Source of the DNA: Flavobacteriaceae bacterium
Lineage (GTDB): Bacteria > Bacteroidota > Bacteroidia > Flavobacteriales > Flavobacteriaceae
Length of the DNA stretch: 10,122 nucleotides
Assembly: GCA_947377425.1 (NCBI GenBank)
Contig: CANCFZ010000072.1
Location: 1-10,122 of the forward strand
Reading direction: 5' to 3'
Positions 1 through 6,323 of the stretch are shown here, piece after piece. Within the stretch, counting starts at the first letter, position 1. The number at the start of each line of letters is the position of its first letter. Position numbers and translations under genes: made by a program. A model generated the notes under the pieces. It was not told the origin of the DNA, did no database searches, and was given only the letters and a program-made list of their open reading frames with translations.

Positions 1-903
1 TATACTAAAGTCAATTGGTTAAATGTTCACGGATTGAATGATCCCGATTTTATAAAAGAAATTGGCAATTATTTAAACGTTGATAATTTTATGCTTTCGG
101 ATATTTTGAACACAACAAAACGAACTAAGTTAGATGAATATCACGACACATTATTCTTTAATATCAAATCATTATTGCCCGAAGTCGATTCTAATAATAT
201 CAATGTAGAACAAATTAGTTTCTTGTTGAAAAACGGAATTTTGGTTTCATTTCAAGAAAAAAGGAGTGATTTTTTTACACATATTCGTGAACGTATTAGA
301 ACTCATTCTGGAATTGTCCGTACTAAAAAAGCAGATTATCTTTTGTTTTTACTGTTAGATGCAATAATGGAAAACTTCTATATAACGATTGAAAATGAAG
401 AAGATAAAGTAGAAGAATTGATAAATTTGTCTAAGCATAGCACTGATTTATCTATTTTAGAACAAATTGAAAAACATCGGGATAATTACAATTTCTTGAA
501 GCGTTCAATAATTCCGTTACGCGATTCTTTGTATTCTATTAAAAGTATAAAAGACGACAATGTTTTTGACGCTATTGAACCCAATAATTTCACATTTTTT
601 GAACGATTACATCAAAAATGCTTGGAACTTTTGGAGCAAATAGAATATGATTTAACCACTTTAGATAGTGCTTCTAATTTCTTTTTTTCAACGCAAAGTC
701 ATAAGATGAATGAGGTAATGAAAACCTTGACAGTTGTTTCGGTTTTCTTTATGCCACTGACTTTTATTGTTGGTGTTTATGGAATGAATTTCAAATTCAT
801 GCCCGAACTAGAGTGGAAGTATGGCTATTTTGTCATCATGGGATTGATGCTTGTTTTGCTTCTTGCAATGATTTATTATTTCAAGAAAAAGAAATGGTAT
901 TAA
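1..903 (+). CDS. corA: CorA-family magnesium/divalent cation channel, 5'-truncated by window edge
   Basis: Inner-membrane divalent cation channel (Mg2+, possibly Co2+) of the CorA family, which forms pentamers with a large cytoplasmic N-terminal domain. The frame is open from base 1. The residues before the TTG at position 34 (VNWLNVHG) already fit the CorA N-terminal domain, so that TTG is not the start and the true start lies outside the window. 300 residues are visible. The cytoplasmic part includes the family-like stretch DILNTTKRTKLDEYHD and a long helical region. Two C-terminal membrane segments follow, at about codons 238-258 and 275-293. The first ends in the diagnostic YGMN loop (codons 260-263), and the protein ends in a basic KKKKW tail, as expected. 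Probably only some 15-25 residues are missing. No hairpin terminator is obvious after the stop. Substrate preference cannot be read from sequence. Confidence 0.93.
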   Translation, partial: YTKVNWLNVHGLNDPDFIKEIGNYLNVDNFMLSDILNTTKRTKLDEYHDTLFFNIKSLLPEVDSNNINVEQISFLLKNGILVSFQEKRSDFFTHIRERIRTHSGIVRTKKADYLLFLLLDAIMENFYITIENEEDKVEELINLSKHSTDLSILEQIEKHRDNYNFLKRSIIPLRDSLYSIKSIKDDNVFDAIEPNNFTFFERLHQKCLELLEQIEYDLTTLDSASNFFFSTQSHKMNEVMKTLTVVSVFFMPLTFIVGVYGMNFKFMPELEWKYGYFVIMGLMLVLLLAMIYYFKKKKWY

Positions 904-939
904 TTGTTTACAACGATGTTAATAATTTGCAACGTTTTA

Positions 940-970
940 TTTGTAGAATAAAATATATGAATTATCTTTG
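940..970 (+). promoter_or_regulatory. Bacteroidota-type housekeeping promoter for the small membrane protein gene
   Basis: TTTG at 940-943 and TATCTTTG at 963-970 match the -33 and -7 elements of the Bacteroidota primary sigma factor (TTTG, then TAnnTTTG), with a 19-base spacer. Transcription should begin near 975-978, leaving a leader of about 28 bases before the ATG at 1004. This is one of the best promoter matches in the window. Confidence 0.7.
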
Positions 971-1003
971 ACCTATATTTATTAAGAAAAAATTCCAAAA
1001 GAT

Positions 1004-1171
1004 ATGTTTACATTCGCACAATATTTAGGTTTCTTATTGTTTTTAACCATTTTAACTATTGGTTTTTGGTTAATGATGTTCTTGATTAACTTTGTATTCT
1101 ATTGGATATTTGGTGCAACAAGAGAACTTTTAAGAGAAAGAAAAGAAAAAAAAGCATTAGAGCAAGCTTAA
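1004..1171 (+). CDS. Small hypothetical membrane protein (55 aa)
   Basis: A 55-codon ORF that starts with MFTFAQYLGF and ends with KKALEQA. Residues about 5-37 are almost entirely hydrophobic and aromatic, long enough for one long or two tightly packed membrane helices. From about residue 40 it becomes a highly charged tail (RELLRERKEKK) that is likely cytoplasmic, by the positive-inside rule, and helical. I do not recognise a family. A well-formed promoter lies about 30 bases upstream and a strong terminator begins 19 bases after the stop, so it looks like a monocistronic unit. Its size makes it easy for gene callers to miss. It could act as a small regulator or a stabiliser of a membrane complex, but nothing in the sequence says which. 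Confidence 0.72.
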   Translation: MFTFAQYLGFLLFLTILTIGFWLMMFLINFVFYWIFGATRELLRERKEKKALEQA

Positions 1172-1189
1172 TTAGTTTAGCTTCAAAAT

Positions 1190-1222
1190 AAAAAAGCCTC
1201 GAAAATTTTTCGAGGCTTTTTT
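1190..1222. terminator. Bidirectional intrinsic terminator between convergent genes
   Basis: The stem GCCTCGA (1196-1202) pairs with TCGAGGC (1210-1216) around an A/T loop. The stem is flanked by an A-run on the left and a T-run on the right, so both strands read as a GC-rich hairpin followed by a U-tract. It serves the small plus-strand gene ending at 1171 and the minus-strand receptor gene ending at 1243. Confidence 0.88.
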
Positions 1223-1242
1223 ATTGAAACTATTTGGTAATT

Positions 1243-3738
1243 TTATCCAGCAAAATCTCCGCTATCACCTTCACCATCTTTTTTAGGTTGTTTTTCTTTG
1301 TCGCTTTTTACTTTATTGAATCTATAAGTAAACGATAAATTAATTTGTCTTTGTCTGAATTGCATTTCGCTATAAGAACTTAATGTTGGTAAATTAGACT
1401 GCATAATTCTTTTTCGTGAGTTGAATACATCATTAACATTTAATGATATTGTTGCTTTATCTTTTAATACATCTTTGCTAAACGCTAAATTAGCAGCAAA
1501 TACTCCTAAACTTTTCCCTTGAAAATTGTTTTGCGGCGCATTGTAAGTTGCATTGGTTTGCCAATCAATTTTGTATGGCAACGTTACTTTAGAGGAAACT
1601 CGTGTAAACCAACTTGATGAAGCTTTATTTACTTCTTGACTGATTACATCTGTTGATCCAGTCATAGTATATTGGTAGTTTCCAACAACAGTACTTTTAA
1701 AGAAGTTGAAATTACCATTTAATCGCCACCATTTGAACGGAGAGTAATTAATGTTGAATTCTAATCCATAACGATTATCAGAATCTAAGTTTACAGATGT
1801 TGAAAGGTATACAGGTGTTGAAACAGGTAAACCATTTACAGTTGTATTTACATAATCTCCTGTTGGACGTTTTACAAATTGAAATGGATTTTTGGTTTTG
1901 TTATAATATACTGATGTGGTCAAAGTTACTTTTTTGAATTTATTCATATAACCAAAATCTAATGCGTCAGTATAGGAAGGATTCAAATCGGGATTTCCAA
2001 TAAATAAATTAATATTACTAGTATAATTGTTTGGAAAAGGCATGATAAATCTATTTCTAGGACGTTCTATTCTTTTACTATAGTTAATCGAAATAGTGCT
2101 TTGGTCAGAAATTTGATAGGTTAAAAATGCGCTAGGAAAGAAGTTATCGTACTTTTTATTTTTATAAAAATCAGTCAATAACAACTTGCTTTCAATATTA
2201 GAATTTTCATATCTTAATCCTAATAAATAAGAAAACTTATTGATTTTTGAACCAAACTGAGAATAAAGTGCGTTTATCTTTTCTTTATAATCAAAAACGT
2301 TTGTAAAGTTTTGGTAAGGTGTATAATTTCCAGCATTATCAACACTTCCAACTCTAAAATCAGTAACTAATTCATTAAAGTTACCTTTGTAACCAGCTTC
2401 AAATTGACCATTTTTACCAATTGGTAATACATAATCTGTTTGAAGTAATGTTCTATTTTGTGTTTGATAATTTTTTGCCGCTTCAATTGAAGTTAAGCTG
2501 GTTGCTCCTGTATAAGAATCTGTAATGGTTGAAAAATCATTGTCAAGATTTCTAGAAACCGTACCGTCAACCGTAAGTTTATGTCCGTCTTTTTTGAATT
2601 TTTTGGTGAAATTTGTCGAATATTCAATGTCATTAGTATAAGTAAATTGATCATTAAACCTATTTGAAACAAAATTATTGTTGGGTTCATAATTATAAAT
2701 AACATCGTTTATTGGGCTAGAACCATCATTTTTTCTATAAGAAAAAGCATTTGTCCAAGTCAATGTTTTATCTAAAAACCAATCTACTCCAAAATTATAA
2801 TTATATCCTTTTCTTCCAGACGATCTACTTACTCTTTCATTTATAGTTTTATAAATACTTCCATCCGGATTCAAATAATCGGAATCGGTTAATGACATTC
2901 CCGGTGCTTTACTATCATTATATCCAATTGTAGAAAAGATATTAAAATTGTCACTTTTAAAATTTATAGTTCCAGATGTGCTATAGTTTTTTGGATTACC
3001 AACAGTAGCAATAAAGGTTCCGTTAATTCCTTTGTTTTTTCCTTTTTTAAGAACAATGTTTATGATACCACCACCACCTTCTGCATCATAACGTGCTGAT
3101 GGATTGGTAATCACTTCAATTTTGTCTAAAGCATCTGCCGAAATAGATTTAAGAGCACTGGCAACATTTACAGCATTTGAAGGTTTGCCATCAATAAGAA
3201 TTTTTACATTATCATTTCCTCTTAAACTTACATTTCCATCGCCATCAACGGTTACAGAAGGAACATTGTCTAAAACATCGCTTGCAGTTCCACCTTTAAC
3301 GGTCATGTCTTGACCTACATTATATACTTTCTTATCTAATTTAATCTCTACTGTAGATTTTTCAGATTTTATAACTACTTCATTAAGTTGTGTAGCATCT
3401 GGTTGCAATGCAATACTTCCTAAATTGGTATCGGTAGTTATTGTTTTGTTTTTTAGTTCGGTTGGTTTAAATGAAATAAATTCAACTTTAATGTTATAAT
3501 TACCTGGTGTTGCATCAAAATTAAATTCTCCTTTACTATCCGTAATTCCTCCTGAAGTGATTTTGTTTGTTGTTGTATTTACAAATGATATTGTACTGTA
3601 TTCAAGTGGTTGATTAGTTCCTTTTTCAACTATTTTACCTGTAATTTTTACTTTTTTGACTTCTGGTTTTTGTTGAGAATAGTTTAATAATGTACTCAAT
3701 AGTAAAGCTAGCGTCAAAAAGAATTTAATTTTTTTCAT
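1243..3738 (-). CDS. TonB-dependent outer-membrane receptor (OMP_b-brl_3-type), substrate unknown
   Basis: Outer-membrane beta-barrel transporter of 831 residues, energised by TonB. The order is: signal peptide (MKKIKFFLTLALLLSTLLNYSQ), carboxypeptidase-regulatory-like beta-sandwich at about 33-113 (ITGKIVEKGTNQPLEYSTIS), plug domain at about 130-232 (DVLDNVPSVTVDGDGNVSLRG, then DALDKIEVITNPSARYDAEG), then a long 'outer membrane beta-barrel family' barrel ending in a strand with FTYRF. A polar tail of about 25 residues follows (KEKQPKKDGEGDSGDFAG). An in-frame ATG at 3759 would add seven residues. I prefer the ATG at 3738, because it gives a canonical signal peptide and a normal leader from the promoter at 3776-3804. 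No SusD-like partner is adjacent, so it is not a typical glycan-utilisation pair. The ligand (metal chelate, peptide or other) cannot be deduced. Confidence 0.93.
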   Translation of the reverse strand: MKKIKFFLTLALLLSTLLNYSQQKPEVKKVKITGKIVEKGTNQPLEYSTISFVNTTTNKITSGGITDSKGEFNFDATPGNYNIKVEFISFKPTELKNKTITTDTNLGSIALQPDATQLNEVVIKSEKSTVEIKLDKKVYNVGQDMTVKGGTASDVLDNVPSVTVDGDGNVSLRGNDNVKILIDGKPSNAVNVASALKSISADALDKIEVITNPSARYDAEGGGGIINIVLKKGKNKGINGTFIATVGNPKNYSTSGTINFKSDNFNIFSTIGYNDSKAPGMSLTDSDYLNPDGSIYKTINERVSRSSGRKGYNYNFGVDWFLDKTLTWTNAFSYRKNDGSSPINDVIYNYEPNNNFVSNRFNDQFTYTNDIEYSTNFTKKFKKDGHKLTVDGTVSRNLDNDFSTITDSYTGATSLTSIEAAKNYQTQNRTLLQTDYVLPIGKNGQFEAGYKGNFNELVTDFRVGSVDNAGNYTPYQNFTNVFDYKEKINALYSQFGSKINKFSYLLGLRYENSNIESKLLLTDFYKNKKYDNFFPSAFLTYQISDQSTISINYSKRIERPRNRFIMPFPNNYTSNINLFIGNPDLNPSYTDALDFGYMNKFKKVTLTTSVYYNKTKNPFQFVKRPTGDYVNTTVNGLPVSTPVYLSTSVNLDSDNRYGLEFNINYSPFKWWRLNGNFNFFKSTVVGNYQYTMTGSTDVISQEVNKASSSWFTRVSSKVTLPYKIDWQTNATYNAPQNNFQGKSLGVFAANLAFSKDVLKDKATISLNVNDVFNSRKRIMQSNLPTLSSYSEMQFRQRQINLSFTYRFNKVKSDKEKQPKKDGEGDSGDFAG

Positions 3739-3775
3739 GATAAGGTGATTATTTTTCATACTTCCAATAAGACTA

Positions 3776-3804
3776 CAAAATTAAACATTCGTTTAACTAT
3801 CAAA
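3776..3804 (-). promoter_or_regulatory. Bacteroidota-type promoter of the TonB-dependent receptor gene
   Basis: On the minus strand, TTTG (complement of 3801-3804) is followed after 17 bases by TAATTTTG (complement of 3776-3783). Both match the TTTG and TAnnTTTG consensus. Transcription should begin near 3770, about 30 bases before the ATG at 3738 but only about 11 before the ATG at 3759. This supports the downstream start. It also indicates that the receptor is transcribed separately from arsC. Confidence 0.68.
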
Positions 3805-3837
3805 TCACAAAGGTTTGTTAAAAGTATAGAAGAAACG

Positions 3838-4179
3838 TTAAAGGATTTCATTAATTCGCTCCAAAGGTCTTGCTATTATTGCTTTTTCACCATAAACAGC
3901 AATTGGTCGCTCCATCAAAATAGGATAATCAACCATAGATTGAATAATTTCTTTATCGGATAACGTTTTTCCTTTAAAATTGTCAATCCAAATAGCTTCT
4001 TTGGTTCTAATTAATGCAATTGGTTCTATTTTAAGTTTTCTAATAATTTCGGTTAATTCATTGAAATTTAAGGGTGTTTCAAGATATTTTATAACTTCAA
4101 CTTGTTGATTAGAAGTTTCTAAAAATGCCAAACATTCTCTCGATTTTCCGCAACGTGGATTGTGATAAATTGTAATCAT
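3838..4179 (-). CDS. arsC: ArsC-family (YfgD-like) glutaredoxin-coupled reductase
   Basis: Small thioredoxin-fold cytoplasmic protein of the ArsC family, 113 residues, close to the length of the YfgD-like branch (plasmid ArsC is about 140). The active-site loop HNPRCGKSR holds the catalytic Cys10. The three arginines that stabilise arsenate in ArsC have counterparts at Arg58 (ALIRTKE), Arg91 (ILMERPI) and Arg104 (IARPLERI). The expected reaction is arsenate to arsenite using glutathione/glutaredoxin or another thiol. There are no ars operon partners (no arsR, arsB or arsA), so arsenic resistance is not supported by context. The chromosomal single-gene form may have another thiol-redox role. 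It diverges from the CPBP protease gene. Confidence 0.88.
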   Translation of the reverse strand: MITIYHNPRCGKSRECLAFLETSNQQVEVIKYLETPLNFNELTEIIRKLKIEPIALIRTKEAIWIDNFKGKTLSDKEIIQSMVDYPILMERPIAVYGEKAIIARPLERINEIL

Positions 4180-4233
4180 ATATTTTTTGAATAATGTTCT
4201 GTTTTCTGTAATATTTATAGTATTTTAGTCGAA

Positions 4234-4250
4234 ACAAATGTAGTATTTGT
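4234..4250. promoter_or_regulatory. Dyad with candidate overlapping -7 elements in the arsC/CPBP divergent region
   Basis: A 17-base dyad has arms ACAAAT (4234-4239) and ATTTGT (4245-4250). On the minus strand, TACATTTG (complement of 4235-4242) is a perfect TAnnTTTG -7 element for arsC. On the plus strand, TAGTATTTG (4241-4249) is a one-base-longer variant that could serve the CPBP-menE unit. No well-spaced -33 element accompanies either: the nearest minus-strand TTTG has only a 14-base spacer. The assignment is therefore tentative. Confidence 0.35.
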
Positions 4251-4275
4251 GATTTACAAAATTTAAAAATAATTT

Positions 4276-5208
4276 ATGTTTATTGAACAAGCCTATAAAG
4301 GAAATAATGAAGGTTGGAGGGTTTTAATAACCACATTACTGTCAACCGGTATTTTTATTCTGAATTTTATTGTTTTTTTAGTTTTGCCTAAAGAAACCAT
4401 AGAGAGCTCTTATGATATGATGAATGAAATGCCAAAAACAGTAGCCTTGCTTGTTAATTTGTTGCCATTTGTATTGCTTTTAGGTTTGCTTTTTACATTG
4501 GTTTATACATTGCACCAGCGCACTATACTTTCGTTAACGACTTCTAGAAAAAGTGTTGATTTCAAAAGGATTTTCTTTTCATTTGGGTTGATTGTTTTTT
4601 TAACACTAGTTACTTTTGGTATTTCCTATTACAATGACAATTCGAATATTATTTGGAATTTTCATCCAATAAAGTTTTTACTATTATTTGCAATTAGTAT
4701 AGTTTTATTTCCTTTTCAAATTGGCTTTGAAGAATATTTATTTAGAGGATATTTAATGCAGCAAGTTGGCATTTTAGCCAAAAACAGATGGGTACCGTTA
4801 ATTGTAACATCAACTATTTTCGGATTGTTTCACAGTGCAAATCCAGAAGTTGCCGAAATGGGTTATGGAGTAATGGCATTTTACATTGGAACTGGATTTT
4901 TACTCGGAATTATGACTTTAATGGATGAAGGATTAGAATTGTCATTAGGATTTCATCTTGGCAATAATTTGATGGCGGCTTTATTAATTACATCCGATTA
5001 TTCGGCTTTACAAACGGATGCCGTTTTTAAATTATCGGCTAAGGAAAATTCAGCAGATACATTAAACGAAATGATTATATCGATGTTAATTGTATATCCA
5101 ATTATATTGTTTTGTTTGGCAAAAAAATACAAATGGACGAATTGGAAAGAAAAGTTGACCGGAAAAATAACAAATACAACTAATTTAAACGCAGAATATC
5201 ATGATTAA
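4276..5208 (+). CDS. CPBP-family intramembrane glutamic endopeptidase (CAAX/Abi type)
   Basis: Polytopic inner-membrane protein of 310 residues. Membrane segments lie at about 17-38, 56-79, 98-117, 132-150 and several more up to about 283. The three conserved motifs of the CPBP (CAAX protease, Abi, PF02517) family are present in order: EEYLFR (Glu152, Glu153, Arg157), FGLFH (Phe182, His186) and HLGNN (His227, Asn231). All catalytic positions are intact, so it should be an active protease cutting within or next to membranes. Bacterial substrates are mostly unknown; relatives act in bacteriocin immunity and protein processing. It starts at the ATG directly after an A/T-rich leader. It overlaps menE by 8 bases (ATGATTAA), which points to cotranscription and translational coupling. 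The polar C-terminal tail is cytoplasmic or periplasmic. Confidence 0.92.
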   Translation: MFIEQAYKGNNEGWRVLITTLLSTGIFILNFIVFLVLPKETIESSYDMMNEMPKTVALLVNLLPFVLLLGLLFTLVYTLHQRTILSLTTSRKSVDFKRIFFSFGLIVFLTLVTFGISYYNDNSNIIWNFHPIKFLLLFAISIVLFPFQIGFEEYLFRGYLMQQVGILAKNRWVPLIVTSTIFGLFHSANPEVAEMGYGVMAFYIGTGFLLGIMTLMDEGLELSLGFHLGNNLMAALLITSDYSALQTDAVFKLSAKENSADTLNEMIISMLIVYPIILFCLAKKYKWTNWKEKLTGKITNTTNLNAEYHD

Positions 5209-6244
5209 TCCAACTTATGAAAACGTACACAATCATTTTAAATTAAATGGTTTTCACTTAGATAAAGAAGATTTATGCCGTGTGGCTTACAGTTTTATAA
5301 AAGAAGGTGAAGATTTTGAAAAACCTGTTGGCGATTTTCTGTTAGATTGGTTTGACAGTAAATCGTATATCGAAATGCAAACTTCGGGTTCAACCGGAAT
5401 TCCAAAAGTAATTCGTGTTGATAAACAAGCAATGGTCAATTCGGCAATGGCAACTGGTGATTTCTTTGAATTGCGATCCGGAAACAGAGCATTGCAATGT
5501 TTGCCAGTGAAGTATGTTGCCGGAAAAATGATGTTAATTCGCGCCATTATTCTTGGTTTAGATTTAGATTATGTCGCTCCAAGTTCACATCCAATGGTAG
5601 GTTTGGAAGATAAATATGATTTTGCAGCAATGGTGCCGATGCAAGCTCAAAATTCACTCAAAGAGTTGCGAAATGTAAAAAAACTAATTGTTGGCGGAGC
5701 ACGAATTAGCGCTTCGTTAGAAAAAGAATTAATGAAATTGCCAACCCAAGTTTATGAAACTTATGGCATGACCGAAACCATAACTCATATTGCTGCCAAA
5801 CGAGTAGGAGAGAAGGCTTTTACCGTTTTGCCACACGTAACAATTTCTTATGATGACAGAAACTGTTTGGTGATTCATGCGCCACATATTATTGCAGAAG
5901 ATACAGTAATAACTAATGATTTGGTTGAACTGATAAACGAAAACCAATTTGTCTTTTTAGGAAGATTGGATAATGTAATCAATAGTGGCGGTGTAAAAGT
6001 AATGCCAGAGCAAGTAGAACAAAAATTGGATGGAAAAATCAACCATCGCTTTTTTATTGCCTCTAAAGAAGATGCAGAACTTGGCGAAAAAGTTGTTCTT
6101 GTAATTGAAGGCGATTCGTTTGAAATTGATAAAGCTATTTTTGATTGTTTGGATAAATATGAACGACCAAAAGAAATCCTATTTGTTCCAAAATTCAAAG
6201 AAACTGAAAACGGAAAAGTAGTACGAAAAGAGAGTTTGAAATAG
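5201..6244 (+). CDS. menE: O-succinylbenzoate-CoA ligase-like AMP-binding enzyme, short form
   Basis: Cytoplasmic adenylate-forming enzyme, expected to activate o-succinylbenzoate with ATP and load it onto CoA in menaquinone synthesis. Of 347 residues, the P-loop-like motif TSGSTGIPK is at 61-69, YETYGMTET at 185-193, the hinge-region motif FLGRLDNVINSGG at 252-264, and the C-terminal catalytic lysine at Lys339 (ENGKVVRK). All core ANL-superfamily motifs are intact. The protein lacks about 100 N-terminal residues compared with the usual 450-490-residue MenE. From family knowledge this compact form is common in Bacteroidota, so it is not a truncation. It overlaps the upstream protease gene and is followed by a strong terminator. 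Specificity for o-succinylbenzoate is inferred from overall resemblance; no other men gene lies in the window. Confidence 0.83.
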   Translation: MINPTYENVHNHFKLNGFHLDKEDLCRVAYSFIKEGEDFEKPVGDFLLDWFDSKSYIEMQTSGSTGIPKVIRVDKQAMVNSAMATGDFFELRSGNRALQCLPVKYVAGKMMLIRAIILGLDLDYVAPSSHPMVGLEDKYDFAAMVPMQAQNSLKELRNVKKLIVGGARISASLEKELMKLPTQVYETYGMTETITHIAAKRVGEKAFTVLPHVTISYDDRNCLVIHAPHIIAEDTVITNDLVELINENQFVFLGRLDNVINSGGVKVMPEQVEQKLDGKINHRFFIASKEDAELGEKVVLVIEGDSFEIDKAIFDCLDKYERPKEILFVPKFKETENGKVVRKESLK

Positions 6245-6273
6245 ATTATTAAATTTTCGGATTATTAGATAAT

Positions 6274-6319
6274 AACCGCAAATTAGCAGCTTGATTATTT
6301 GCTAATTTGCGGTTTTTTT
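6274..6319 (+). terminator. Intrinsic terminator of the CPBP-menE unit
   Basis: Perfect 15-bp stem AACCGCAAATTAGCA (6274-6288) with its complement at 6300-6314, an 11-base loop, and a run of seven T at 6313-6319. The left flank has no continuous A-run, so it works mainly for the plus strand. It is nevertheless the only hairpin available to the minus-strand ABC gene ending at 6324. Confidence 0.88.
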
Positions 6320-6323
6320 ATTC

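Noticed and set aside
34..903. CorA starting at the TTG at 34
   Set aside because: The frame is open to base 1 and the upstream residues match the family, so the gene runs off the window edge and the TTG is an internal leucine codon.
3838..4179. Arsenic-resistance operon
   Set aside because: Only the ArsC-family reductase is present; there is no regulator, efflux pump or ATPase next to it, so an ars operon is not supported.
5875..6198. Minus-strand ORF of about 100 codons inside menE
   Set aside because: It is antisense to conserved MenE motifs, is rich in Ser/Ile/Asn as expected of a shadow frame, and has no promoter or family match.
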